Shown here: in pieces, positions 23,350 to 34,470 of the stretch | Layout of the letters: the number at the start of each line of letters is the position of its first letter | How positions within the stretch are numbered: position 1 is the first letter of the stretch | Assembly: GCA_023213395.1 (NCBI GenBank) | Contig: CM041465.1 | Coordinates: 88,729,741-88,793,740, forward strand | DNA length: 64,000 nucleotides | Direction of reading: 5' to 3' | Source of the DNA: Cycas panzhihuaensis | Taxonomy: Eukaryota > Cycadophyta | Position numbers and translations under genes: made by a program | Notes under the pieces: generated by a model | Told to the model about the DNA's origin: nothing | Databases searched by the model: none | What the model saw: the letters and a program-made list of their open reading frames with translations, nothing else

Positions 23350-24863
23350 CTGCTTAAAAAGAAGACTCATGAGATCATCTTGAGAGAACTGCTCAGGAAG
23401 TAAACCACCTCAAATTTTGAGCTTGCCACCAAATCCGATACACCTTCACTCTTCAATCTTGGTCCACTATCAGCTGACTGCTCGCTTTGACATTGAGTAT
23501 TTTTAACTGCCCTTGTGTGTCCAGCATCTGAAAATCTGCTTGGAAGACCCAACCCTTTTCCAACAAATCCAAAACTCCTGACTTGTCCTTCGTCTTGAAT
23601 ACAAGGAATATTCAAGCTCTGGGATGCAGAATAGGCCTGGCTACAGTGTGAATTTGGTACAGAACTGCCTGTTTGGCTTGAGTCTGCATTCAGAGCTAAG
23701 TTTGGAACATGCCAACCTGGTTTGCTACCGTGGCTTAAGCTCTGGCCAAAGGCACTGAATGCACCGGTGTTTGAGTCGGGATGTCTTAAAGTCTGAGAAA
23801 CGACATCATTTGTCCCCCCAGGGCTTCCCATTCCTACCATGCTCAAGTCACCAGCAGTCCCTATTGATGTCAATGGAGTAGATGCTCCAACAATACCTGG
23901 CAGAGAATGATTACTGGCCCCCATAATGGGAAGGTAACGATTCTGGTAGTCTACAGTCGGCGTCCGTCCAATTCCAACAGATGTACTAGAAGCTGCCAAA
24001 GCCAAGCCCTGAGCAGGCATCGGTATACAATTTATTTGACCTGAACGAGAAGAACCAACAATGGCATTGCCCTTGCCAGTACTGCTGTTGCTTAGAGTGG
24101 GCAAAGGATTAGCCCTTCCTCCAATGCCATTTGAAAACACCTGCAAGCCTAGAAGACTAGGAGATGGCAGATTTAGAATTTGTCCTCCTTCAAGCTGTTC
24201 ACCTTGAAATTGTGCACAAGGTTGCTGTTGCTGGGCAGTGCTTGTTAGAATCTGTTGTTGATGCTGATGTAATGGGCGCTCCTGTTGCTGTTGTATCATC
24301 TGCACCATCAAAGGATTGCTGTGGGAGTTTAATGCTGCATTATTGCTTATCCCACTTGCCTGACCCACACCTCCAAGTCCAGCAGAAGCTGTTACAAGCT
24401 TCTGCTGCACTAAAGGAAATCCTGAGGATGTATCATCCATGGAGAACCCCGCATTTTCAAATGAAGGAATATGCTGTTGTGACTGGGCAAGTTGCTTCAA
24501 TTCTAAACCAGTAGGCAGGCTCTGCAGTAAGTTCCCCTGATTGTTCAGCACTGGCTGCCGAAACCTTACCCTGTCTGGAGAATTACAATTTACACCCTGA
24601 ATTTCCTGTTGTAAAAGGAATGCCAGATCAACACCAGGCATTCCCAGGCCATTGTTTGCATTTACACTCCCTATAAGTCTGGCCTGCAATGCCGCCAGAG
24701 TTTGACGTGATATTTGACCAGAGGCTGCCAGAGCTTGGAGATCAAGCCTTTCAAGTGAAGCAATTGAACTGAAATTTGCTTCTATAGGGCCCCCAAAGGA
24801 AGAGTTCAATCCACTTTGCTGTTGTGCTACACCGCTTACCCTTCTTAGGTAAAGCCTATATTT
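23350..24863 (-). CDS. Type-B ARR transcription factor, large C-terminal exon (partial gene)
   Basis: This nuclear transcription factor acts at the end of the cytokinin phosphorelay. The exon opens with KYRLYLRRVSGVAQQQ, the end of the third helix of the GARP (Myb-like) DNA-binding domain. The start is a splice acceptor (CTCTGTGCAG), not a start codon; the split ..HLQ|KYR.. is the usual intron position in this family. Next come the conserved block LDLQALAASGQI and QTLAALQARLIG, then a long Q-, S- and G-rich region (MIQQQQERPLHQHQQQILTS) typical of the activation domain. About 495 residues are in frame. Near 23,405-23,411 the frame breaks: the family motif PEQFSQDDLMSLLFKQ (23,397-23,350) lies one frame away and joins the last exon perfectly. 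The as-read product would instead stop at 23,367 after 13 unrelated residues. Receiver-domain and GARP front exons lie outside the window. Confidence 0.93.
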
Positions 24864-25247
24864 CTGCACAGAGATTTCAAGGGTTGAAAAAGAAAGAATA
24901 AAATTGTACTTGGATGTTACAACAAGTTCAGTTCAAAGAAGCAGAACCAAAGAAAACACAATCATAAAACCAGCGCATCTATCAATCCTTCCATTCTTAT
25001 TCCTCGAAGGTCTCATAATTCAGATGTGTCTCCATGTGCCCCTTCCTGTATGCAGGACAGTTAAGGGCAAAGCACCCAAAATAGATGACAATTTGAGAAA
25101 ACAACAAGGTACATTTCTTGATCATCAATTTTGAGAAAGCATGTGCACAACATTTAAAACCAAGACAATCAAAAATAGACAACAATTAAAAAAATTTCAT
25201 AAAACAAAAGATTATTTCTCTGAATCATCAATTTGGAGCTAAGTAAG
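24864..25247 (-). other. Intron sequence next to the GARP splice acceptor
   Basis: No coding signal in minus frames and no match to the missing GARP half (..TRENVASHLQ). Copia A begins at 25,248. The CTTTTTCAACCCTTGAAATC stretch before the acceptor is a usable polypyrimidine/branch region. Confidence 0.7.
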
Positions 25248-25783
25248 TGAAAGACGAAATGGAGACAATATAGGAGCTAGAATCTATTGAGAAGCTGGAG
25301 AGGAGATCGAAATATGAAGGACAATACACTAGATTAATGAAATGATGTAGTACAACATAAAAGATGATAGGGAGGAGTATTGCACCTCAACTCAACCTAT
25401 CTCAACATACAAGCATGAAGGAGAATTCCTCTCAACACTTCAACTACAAGAGACACTTACAGCAGCATAACTCTTACTCAAAATACTACATACCAAAACA
25501 TGAGAATAGGGCTCCTTATAAAGGAGTATGGACGATCAGGATCTCAACATATGTCACTGATCAAGACTAAGAGCCAAATCTGATTAGGACTCTTCTATCT
25601 CCAAGGATAAGGATAGAGTCCACAAAAGTTGACTTCTCACAAGCACATGTGAGAAAAGTCACTACAAGACAAAAGACAATTTTATAATCCAACAAATGAA
25701 CACTTTGGGATAAAGGGCCTAAAGTGACAAAAATATTAATACACAAGGTCAAGACTTAATGCTTAGGAATTAAGGTTCTAGCA
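25248..25783 (-). repeat. 3' LTR of A (536 bp)
   Basis: Plus-strand TGAAAGACG to TCTAGCA. It matches 30,793-31,324 almost throughout; differences seen include an AGCAGC insertion near 25,462. Confidence 0.93.
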
Positions 25784-25790
25784 CCCCCCG
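25784..25790 (-). other. Polypurine tract of A
   Basis: CCCCCCG on the plus strand, CGGGGGG on the element strand, directly before the LTR start TGCTAGAACC. Confidence 0.75.
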
Positions 25791-25805
25791 TGAATGGATA
25801 CAGCA

Positions 25806-26523
25806 TTAAGTCGAATGCCGAGGCCGTTTCTGAAATGTTCGAACTTCTCTTCCCAAGTGGTGAAAATGTCGATGTCGATTGGTCGGCTGAAATATCCCAG
25901 GAGATTGATCCAGATGTACCTCCTTTGTCGAATCACTGTTGACGCTGTGTACATTCATATGAGACGATGGCCACTTGCATTGTCCAACTGTTCGAGAAGA
26001 TGGCCACTTGCATTGTGCAGTTGTTCGAGAAGATGGCCACATTTTGTTTGTACATGCCTCCTCAAAAGTGGAAGGCTCAAAAGCAGTAAGCACTTCAGCC
26101 ATAAGTGCGTAATTGACAGTGGACGATGGCCTCAATTTGTATGGTCGTTTTTCTTCAACAATCTGTGAATCTGCAATAGTTTGCATGTACCATTTGGGTA
26201 GCTTCTTCGTCGATGTAACTTCATTGTCCTGTGATGGAGGTGATTGCTGAACCTCATAAGTAGAAGAAGGACACAATGAAGGAACTAAGGAAGATGAGGA
26301 GGAAGAAGAAGCGGTGTGCGGATGAAGTATAAGGTGTTGAGGAAGATGAATGCAGTTGTTCAAGAATGGCTTTGCCTTTGTCAAGGGAGAGAGTAGGAAT
26401 GCCGACATCAATCTCCCTATTGTCTTCGCAGCAAAGACAACGCCTCGTGAAGTATGCATCTTTTGGTAAGAGGATCAAATAAGCGATATGCTTTCGCTGT
26501 GAGCATATCCAATAAAGATGCAT
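25806..26523 (-). pseudogene. A: tail of integrase region and stub of RT, with 11-residue repeat
   Basis: The minus frames contain KCIFIGYAHSES-like integrase-tail sequence (about 26,480-26,520), a serine/proline-rich linker, then PKWYMQTIADSQ and PSTFEEAC, the start of the Copia RT domain (RVT_2). Instead of RT there are tandem WPSSRT..QCK units (25,966-26,031) and the frame ends near the polypurine tract. RT and RNase H are deleted. Confidence 0.75.
25966..26040 (-). repeat. 33-bp in-frame tandem repeat in A
   Basis: Units begin GATGGCCAC at 25,966, 25,999 and 26,032 (third partial). Thirty-three bases equals eleven codons, so the reading frame is kept. The two full units differ at only a few bases. 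Confidence 0.9.
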
Positions 26524-27147
26524 TTGAGACTTTTGTTGTCGAATTTCCTACGTTGCTCGTGAGGAATGTTCATATAGGCTGTGCATTCAAAAGTTCATAA
26601 GTGACTGACCGTTGGTTTCTGGCCAGTCCAGGCCTCTTCGGGTGTCATACCCGAAAGTGCGGTTGAGCCGCAATTTGACAGTACGCAGCAGATGCGATTC
26701 CGCCCAATATGATAATGAGAGACCTTTGGCATGGATCATAGCTTTTGCTCGTGACCAAGGTTACATTCATTCTTTCTGCTACACCATTACATTGTGGTGT
26801 GTAAGGGGCAGAAAATTGGCGTTTGATGCCATTTTGTATACAAAATTGATTAAAGTCCCGACGTACTCACCGCCATTATCTGCTCGTAGTATTTTGATCC
26901 GCATGCCTGATTCATTTTCAATCGCAAGTTTAAATTCCTTAAACTTGTTCAAAGCTTCTGACTTATGCTTTAGAAAGTAGACCCACACTGTATGTGAGAA
27001 ATCATCAATGAATGTCATGAAGAATGATGATCCTCCATGAGATTGAGTGGTCATGGGACCACAAATGTCAGAATGTACAAGCTGAAGTGGATGCTGTGCT
27101 CTCCAGGCATTACCTTTCACAAAAGGTTCTCGATGTTGCTTCCCCAT
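26524..27147 (-). pseudogene. A integrase core remnant
   Basis: The minus frame 26,779-27,147 reads LVHSDICGPMTTQSHGGS, FMTFIDDFSHTVWVYF and ILRADNGGEY. These show the first two catalytic aspartates of the DDE integrase. Further down, TPEEAWTG-like and RSVTYELLNAQPI-like pieces occur in changed frames. The integrase would join element DNA to the target. A frameshift separates the core from the C-terminal part. Confidence 0.85.
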
Positions 27148-27660
27148 AAGGCATGATTCGCAAAGGCAATTACCCCAAAAATTTTGGGTAAGCCATAAAC
27201 CAAATTATTTCCGAACATCTCTTTGATGCTGTCAAGATTCAGATGTCCAAGTCTTTCATGCCATAGTTGAGTCTTATTAACAGAATGGGAGACGTATGCA
27301 TGAGAAGATCCAGATGTTGTGCCTAATTTGTAGAGGCCACGATCTTCATGACCAACTGCAACAATCTGGTCGTCTTTGTTCCTGATGATACACTTTCTGT
27401 CTTTGAATAGCACACTCATCCGCCGCTTATCAAGCCGATCGAGAAAGTAAGTTTTAGGCATTCCAGAACTAGGAAAACATTTCCATTAAGGAATGCGAAT
27501 GCTCATGAAGAGGTGTAACTTGTCATACACGATATTTTGTGATGGCATTGTCCCCAAATGTCACTGCTTTCTCCTGACATTCTTGAAAATTTGATAATAT
27601 GTTTGCATCACTGTCATGTGACGTGATGCACCGTAATCAATGATCCAAGTATTATCATTA
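27117..27660 (-). pseudogene. A protease and gag-pre-integrase remnant
   Basis: WIIDYGASRHMT at about 27,616-27,651 is the Copia protease motif with DYG where DSG is expected, so the active site is probably altered. LWHERLGHLNLDSIKEMF (about 27,230) is a well-kept gag-pre-integrase module. The intervening frame has stops. Confidence 0.85.
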
Positions 27661-27671
27661 TGCAAAAAAAG

Positions 27672-28449
27672 TCATGTCATTTGGATCATGTTGTGCTGTG
27701 TGGCCTTGAAAGCCACCACAATTTGTCCTTCATTGTCGACCACCTCGGAATGCACCTCGAGTTGGTCCTTGTTGCTGCTGACGTTGTTGATGTTGCTGCT
27801 GTTACTGATGCTGATTCTGTTGTCACGACGTAAAATTATATTGACGTTGAATTTGTTCTCATTGTGGTTGTTGCAAGTCATGTTGACGTTTCTGCGGTCG
27901 GTGAATGTGGCCAACTTTGCCATAATAATGACAGACAACAGTCTTAGATTTAATGTTAAGACTGTCGAATTTTCTTAGAAAATTCTGCTTGGGCTAGAAT
28001 TGCTGCTTGGGTTTATACTTCGCGGAGAAAGCACCAGATGTGCTTGCTTCATCTTGCCGCGAATAAATTTCTTCTTCTTGTAGCAGTAAACGTTCTAACT
28101 CATTGAAAGTTAGAATCGACAAAGTTCCATTTCGAGAAATGTCAAAAATAAAACTATTGTATTTTTTAGGCAAAGCATGAATTGTTGCGATAACTGTGTC
28201 TTCGCTTTGTGGTTTGCCAAGTGTTGTCGATTGATTCTCGATATCCTTAATTGAAGATAAGTAGGCTGCCATTGGAGCAACATATTTCAAACTGAATAAT
28301 TTTGCTTTATACATAACAATCTGCACATCATCTTTTTGTTCATACAATGAAATGATTATGTCCCAAGCAATTTTTGAAGTTGAAGCAGATTCAATACCGA
28401 TCAACATTATCACTAACTGACAGATGAATAAAGGCAAGTGCAACCTCAT
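27672..28449 (-). pseudogene. A gag with degraded zinc knuckle
   Basis: The frame 27,994-28,449 contains AWDIIISLYEQKDD, LSSIKDIENQSTTLGK and FNELERLLLQEEE, a UBN2-type Copia gag. CHYYGKVGHIHRPQ (about 27,890-27,930) is a CCHC knuckle with the last cysteine lost. A glutamine-rich linker follows. Confidence 0.8.
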
Positions 28450-30777
28450 CTTTAGCTTTGAAAGAAGCTAATGCAACAGATCTCTTTGGAATCAAATTTT
28501 GAGGATTAATCTGGATCAAGAGTGGGTTTTAGTTTGGCGATTTCGCCTCATTACATAACCCCACAATTCATTCATGATCAACAAGTTTTTGCTTACTTCT
28601 TCCAAGTGAGATAATTTTCAGACCGTCAATTTAATGGTGTTTGCATTTACCATCCGAGCCGCCATTTTGTGTGCATTACTGGATGAAACTTGGAAAACCG
28701 TTAAGTTGACGCCACTTAAGTTCCACTCAATATCCAACAAGAAATCAAGACGAGACGAAAAATTTCGGACGGAATGGAGGGCTTGGCTAAGTTTGTCCAA
28801 CCCGATAGCTAGATCAAGATTGGCCAAGTTATCGGCACTTTGAGACAGAGTATGAACTCTTTTCGAGCCTCCCCACTTAAGTGTTTTAATGAATAAAAGT
28901 GGGTTGATTTTAGTGCTGAACAACGTGTGCTTGAAGGCCTTGATTGTTGCTGAAAAACTTTATCAAAAAGCTCCAAGTTACAATATAGTTGCACCGATTA
29001 TCAAGTGATGCAACTAAGTTCAAATAACAATCTCATAAAGAGATAAATAGCAACAAAAATACCACGATTTAATGCCTTCAATCAAGCCAATAATGAAGCA
29101 AGTCCATGAAGAACACCTGGGATCAAAAAAATGATCCCTACGCACCAAAAGTTTGCAACTTTTTATTGATCTTTGTCCCTTTTTGATGATGTTGATTCTC
29201 ACTAAAATGGGTCACCTTGAGCCCAGTGAGAAAAAAAACCTTTAAATGGTACAATTTAAGGCTTAAAAACAAGCCAAAAATGATGGTGTTTTAATCACCA
29301 AATTATACTTAGGAGACTTGTACAAAAAAGTGTGATTAACATGCTTTGAAAGTCTTTAAAAATGGTCACCTTTTAACTCAAAATTAATGACATAAGTTAC
29401 TAAGAACCTCAATGCCATTAAAAATTGAGTAAATTTACAACGAAACATAATAAAATCACTTTAGAGTAGTGATTTTAGATTCAAAATGGAAATTGCAAAT
29501 TTTTATGTGTGAGTGTGATTTACACTAAACAAAATATAAAGAGTTCATTTACAATGGAGAAATGATAATGTTTTAACTAAACTTTGGTAAATTAAAGTTT
29601 AAAAGGATAATGTAAAAAGGAATATGCTTCAAATATATTCCAAATCATATGATATATAGTTTAAAAACTATATACATGAATCGAAATTAGAAAAGGCCTA
29701 TGGAATCGAATACCATTTGTGGTCGTGGTTTGAGCTTACCAGGTGCGTCGCCGTGTTTGTTTATTCAAAGTCAGGCGCCGCCGGTCTTGAAGCTGGAGCC
29801 TTGGAGACTTAGCCGCTGATCCGTGGAGAGCCGGGAGCAGTTGGAGTAGCAAGGCCCGTGGTATCGTAGCCGACGGAATAGAACGGTCGTGGAACACGGA
29901 CATCACACTGTGTCGGCTAGAGCTACGGAGGAGACGGAGATCGACACAGCCGCATGGTGGACGAAGGAGCCACAGGTCCGAGTGCTGTAGATCCGGTCAG
30001 AACGAGAGCCGCCATGAGCCGAAAACGGAGCCACGCACAGGGTGCAGAAATAGAAGGAGTTGTATGGTATCTCCACGGAGCTGCACACAAGGCCGTTCGA
30101 AAGGTGCCACGTAGGCGGATGGTGAGAGCCACACAGAGCACGTATCGTGTAGAAGCAGTAGGGAAGTCGCCAAGTTAAGGGAGCCGCACAAAAAAACAAT
30201 ATGAGGAACTAATAGGAGAGAGTCAATTGATCATAATCACCAACCACTTGATCAATTTTCTTCCTTGTCTCAATGCGTAATAGAGAGGAGCTAAATAAAG
30301 AGAACTTTGTTGGAGAAAAAAATTTCTTTCTTCTGCAATAAAGTTGTTAAAAAAAATTTTTCATAGACTCTTGTATCAACGAGATGTTCTCCTTCTCATA
30401 GAGACCCTTCCACAAAATAATCATCATATTAACATTCAAAAGCAACTCATGCACTGGGATTAACCATTGATGCAAGAATTGCAACACAACTTTGATCTTA
30501 TGTAAGAACACAAGAAAATTAGCTTTTAATCACCTGCAACTTTTAGTATCACCAACCCTTTTTATGGCCACAAAATTAGTCCTCCAAAAGTGCAAATATG
30601 CAACACTTTGCATCAAAGATTCTTAAAAAAATTTGCAAGACAAAAAGTGTGAACAAAGTCCTTGAGATTAAACCTCAAAAATTGCTCCTTGCTCCAATGG
30701 ATCGCCTTCATATGGCGAAGGTCGTTACCAAATTTGGAGAAATTCGAAGCCACCAATCCGCTCCTCAAGATGCCTCC
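28450..30777 (-). other. Leader and 5' region of A
   Basis: About 2.3 kb between gag and PBS. The first few hundred bases may hold degraded gag N-terminus. 29,750-30,180 is GC-rich compared with its surroundings. No known domain was read in either strand; ORFs there are short and overlap in several frames. Confidence 0.5.
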
Positions 30778-30789
30778 GCTCTGATACCA
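30778..30789 (-). other. Primer-binding site of A
   Basis: Minus strand TGGTATCAGAGC, complementary to initiator-Met tRNA, three bases from the LTR. Confidence 0.9.
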
Positions 30790-30792
30790 AAT

Positions 30793-31324
30793 TGAAAGAC
30801 GAGATGGAGATAATACAGGAGCCAGAATCTATTGAGAAGTGGAGAGGACATCGAAATATGAAGGACAATACACTAGATTAAAGAAATGATGTAGTACAAC
30901 ATAAAAGATGATAGGGAGGAGTATTGCACCTCAACTCAACCTATCTCAACATACAAGCATGAAGGAGAATTCCTCTCAACACTTCAACTACAAGAGACAC
31001 TTACAAGATAACCCTTACTCAAAATACTACATACCAAAACATGAGAATAGGGCTCCTTATAAAGGAGTATGGATGATCGGGATCTCAACATATGTCCTCG
31101 ATCAAGACTAAGAGCCAAATCTGATTAGGACTCTTCTATCTCCAAGGATAAGGATAGAGTCCACAAAAGTTGACTTCTCACAAGCACATGTGAGAAAAGT
31201 CACTACAAGACAAAAGACAATTTTATAATCCAACAAATGAACACTTTAGGATAAAGGGCCTAAAGTGACAAAAATATTAATACACAAGGTCAAGACTTAA
31301 TGCTTAGGAATGAAGGTTCTAACA
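30793..31324 (-). repeat. 5' LTR of A (532 bp)
   Basis: Element strand begins TGTTAGAACC and ends ..TTTCA. It pairs with 25,248-25,783. Confidence 0.93.
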
Positions 31325-31427
31325 GTAAGAACATGGAAGAGTAGAAATGCCATAATGGAAGCATGAAACATCAATTTTCAAGAAATTCAGAAATGTGGAA
31401 ACATCAAACAAGGGTTTTCAAAATGTG

Positions 31428-31478
<51 letters not shown>

Positions 31479-31968
31479 TGTTAAATCATGGATCTAAAAA
31501 TCAAAAATAAACATGCATTATAAAACACACAATGTGAAATTCTATCATTAAATTTATTATTTTTCCAATGTTTTATATATTATTTTAATACCTTGTAGTT
31601 AGAGCATGTAGTGAGCGAGGACCCACATACCATGTAGGGCCCATTTGAGGAAAAATTTTGATCTTAAATGCAACTAAAGACATATTTTCCAATAGGAAAT
31701 GCTTAGGAAATATTTACGAGAATCGAAAATGGCCCGAAACATTTCGGAAGGTTTCACCAAAGTTTCCATAGTGTTTTCAAGTTGCAACGCGTTTTGGAAA
31801 TGTGGAACTATCAAGGAAAATGCAGCGATAACATTAATTTTGAGAAAACACCAACATAATTCAGAAAAAAAGCTTCGTAGAAACAGTTGAGATAAGGCAT
31901 AAAAACACACTACAACTCACAAAAAAATAAAAAGAGAAATCACACTAAATGGGTGTTATACTCTTTCA
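31325..31968 (-). other. Host intron/flank between A and F
   Basis: Holds a (TG)n-(TA)n microsatellite (about 31,423-31,477). The minus frame 31,674-31,907 is open for 78 codons but shows no domain. It is bounded by the two TSDs (GTAAG left, TTCAC right), so this is the pre-insertion host sequence. Confidence 0.55.
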
Positions 31969-32013
31969 CTGTCACGAACCTAATTACAATTAAGTATTAT
32001 TTAATATTTAGAA
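31969..32013 (+). repeat. F 5' LTR, first 45 bp
   Basis: TGTCACGAACCTAATTACAA matches the F 3' LTR start TGTTACAGACCTAATTACAA at 55,386. Ends in TAGAA, the B target site. Confidence 0.85.
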
Positions 32014-32225
32014 TGTTAAAATATTAATGTTTTATCCTAAGTCTTGTACCATAGTGATCTTTATGTAAATTGAGGGTTATGTGTCATTGTCCCTCTTTTA
32101 TCTTCAAGTGACACTTGTCACACGTACTGGATTTGTTATGTAAATCATTTGTATATAAGAGAGACCATTTCTCTCTCATGAATCAATGAAAATCATTCAT
32201 TTTTTTCTTAATAGAGTTTTCAACA
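32014..32225 (+). repeat. B 5' LTR (212 bp)
   Basis: TGTTAAAATATTAATGTTTT to TTTTCAACA. PBS TGGCATCAAAGTAGG (32,226-32,240) follows directly, two mismatches from the usual TGGTATCAGAGC. Confidence 0.9.
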
Positions 32226-32921
32226 TGGCATCAAAGTAGGTCTAATAGAAAGTTAGATTAAAGCTAGACTGAGGTATCAAACACTATTTGCTTGAAAAAT
32301 TGAGCAAGGAGCAAGGTGATAAAGATTTGAAGAAAAAATAACACAATCTGAAGAAAGGGCGAAGTTGTACAGAACCATATGAATGTATAGGCTGTCTGAT
32401 CAAAAAATTGAAGTACTTGGAATTGCACAAAATTTTACCAGTAGAGATATCTCAAGGAGTAAAGTCTGTTGTCCCAAAAAAGCATTTGCAAATTCTGCTT
32501 TAATAAGCAAAAACACAAAAAATCCTATGTGTGGGTTTGAGTTTTCTCCAACAAATTTCTTCCATTTTTTTCATTTCAGATAAAGTAAATGAACTTAAAA
32601 TCTTCCTTACATTATAAGAGCTTTCTATCAAGTGTAAGTTTGCAAGAGTTCACTGGAGATTTTTCAAGTTATGAGCAAAAGAGTGATTTAAATCCTAGTT
32701 GCCCCTCTTCTTTTCAAGTGATTTTTCTCTTAATCCAGAATTTTTTTCTCAAATCTGACTTCAAATTCCTATAGATGAAGTTAAAACCTTTCTTTTGAAG
32801 GGGCTTTTCTCGGGTTTCGTACACTTATACATTTTCTATGCATCCAAATACAGCCATACTGATTTGGCCTGTGATACCACTTAAAATCTCATCTATAATT
32901 TCTGCTCTAGTTTATTGAAAA

Positions 32922-33840
32922 ATGGCTTCAATCTACTCTTTGGGTGAGTCAGATAAGCTAACAGGCCAAAATTATGCTACTTGGAAAATTAAAATAAAAA
33001 GGCTTTTAATTGCAAAAATGCATGGGACATTATTCTTGAAAAAGAAAAGAAGCCATCGATTGGAGATATTGCAAAATTGTTAGTTGGGAAGAAAGAGGCA
33101 AGCATTAGCCATAATTACTGCATACATAAATGATTCTATCTTGACACATATTAGTAAATCTACCTCCTCAATTAAAGCTTAGAAAGCCCTTGCATCATTG
33201 TACACCCAGAAGAATGAGGCCCATATAATTACTTTGGGAGAACGGCTATATTAGCTTCACTTATGGGAGGGTGAACAAGTTGCAAATTTCATCACAAAAT
33301 TGGTAGAAATCAAAGACAATCTTGCCTCTACAGGTGAATCAATATCAAATATTGAAATTGTTTGCTTAATAAATTATCAAAATCTTTTGGCAATCTGGTA
33401 AATACACTTCTTGTTAGAGGACAAGCGGAAACATGTCATTTGATACTTTATGTGGACATCTTCAACAAGAAGAGAGGATTTAAAGGTATGAGGAGGAAAT
33501 AGAACTTGAAGAAGATTTTGTCTCAAGGCTATGAATTGGTGAACAAGGAAGAGGTACAAGAAGATCAACAGACATAAGAACCGACAGAAGAAGATTCATC
33601 AGAGGAAGGATAGGACTAGGCACAGGAAGGTCAATAGACACCCAAGTATGTTATCATTATGAAGATCAGTCATATTATTGCAGTGTACAACAGTAAAAAG
33701 TTGTCCTTGTTATTATTATGGCAAATATGGGCACCTCTTAAGTAATTGCTTTTATAAAAGAGTTGAAATTTTAAAAGGAAAGCGTATTGAAGGAAATTAC
33801 AATAATGAATAGCCCAAGGATGAAGATAAAGGAGAAACCG
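32922..33840 (+). pseudogene. B gag remnant
   Basis: Begins MASIYSLGESDKLTGQNYAT, the usual Copia gag N-terminus (bind to WKIK). NFITKLVEIKDNLASTGESI follows (about 33,280), and a knuckle-like CYYYGKYGHLLSNC lies near 33,710. Stops and frameshifts are frequent. Confidence 0.8.
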
Positions 33841-34470
33841 CCTTTGTTGCTACCTTAGTCTCATGTGCTCGTTGTAGTGAAGATTGGTTCATTGACTCTG
33901 GAGCATCAAATCACATGACTGGGAGAGAAGACTGGTTTGAAACTCTACTTCCATACCCAGCAAACAAAACTGTTGAGCTTGGTGATGACTATTCTCTAAA
34001 GATTAAAGGCAAAGGAACCATAGCAATTAAAATCAAGCAAGATGTCAAGAAGAATGACAATGTTCTGTTTGTTCCAAGTTCGAATAAAAATCTTATTTTT
34101 GTATCACAATTAAGAAACAAGAAACTTAGAGTAATATTCCATGAAGATGGAAAATGTTATGTTCATGATATGAAAAAAGGGGGTGAGATCATTGTTGAAA
34201 GGATAGAAACTAGTAACCCTTATAAATTAGTTTCTACTTCTATTGTCTCTTCTATAAAAACTTTTGTTGTCTCTTCCATAAAACCTTTTGTTGTTCAAAA
34301 CAATAATAATGAAATCTGACATTCTCACTATGGACATATTGCAGATGATAGGTTAAAAATGCTCAAAAGTCTTGCTATGGTTAATAAATTGCTTACTAAC
34401 TTTACAATAAACTCCTCTGTGTGCAAAAGTTGCATGTTAGGCACGCAACACATAACGCCATTGCAAGAAA
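33841..34470 (+). pseudogene. B protease and gag-pre-integrase remnant
   Basis: WFIDSGASNHMT (about 33,886) retains the DSG protease site. The open frame 33,915-34,316 continues through VLFVPSSNKNLIFVSQLRNK, typical of the Copia protease C-terminal half, to a stop (TGA) at 34,317-34,319. HYGHIADDRLKMLKSL (34,326) is the gag-pre-integrase piece with the first residues altered. Confidence 0.85.

Larger units (their letters stand above)
25248..31324 (-). mobile_element. Copia element A, minus strand, non-autonomous, TSD GTAAG
   Basis: Two near-identical LTRs enclose a 5.0-kb interior, flanked by the perfect duplication GTAAG at 25,243-25,247 and 31,325-31,329. It has an initiator-Met PBS beside the right LTR and a G-run polypurine tract beside the left. 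Gag, protease and integrase relics are present in Copia order, but reverse transcriptase and RNase H are absent. The clean ends indicate fairly recent integration by enzymes supplied from elsewhere. Confidence 0.95.

Noticed and set aside
23393-23411. A GT..AG mini-intron (about 20 nt) that would restore the reading frame
   Set aside because: Plant introns are far longer than 20 nt; an indel is the simpler explanation.
24164-24514. 116-codon plus-strand ORF
   Set aside because: Antisense shadow of the response-regulator exon, caused by its Q-rich codons.
23367-24869. Complete 500-residue ORF starting at 24,869
   Set aside because: The first codon is GTG from intron sequence (GTGCAG is the splice acceptor); the real exon begins at 24,863 inside the GARP domain and the tail after about 23,411 is out of frame with the family motif.
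26612-26980. 122-codon plus-strand ORF
   Set aside because: Opposite strand of the A integrase.
29903-30199. Several overlapping ORFs in the GC-rich part of A
   Set aside because: They occur in many frames on both strands, as expected for GC-rich non-coding DNA, and show no domain.
31674-31907. 78-codon minus-strand ORF between A and F
   Set aside because: No recognised motif, no good splice context, and length compatible with chance.
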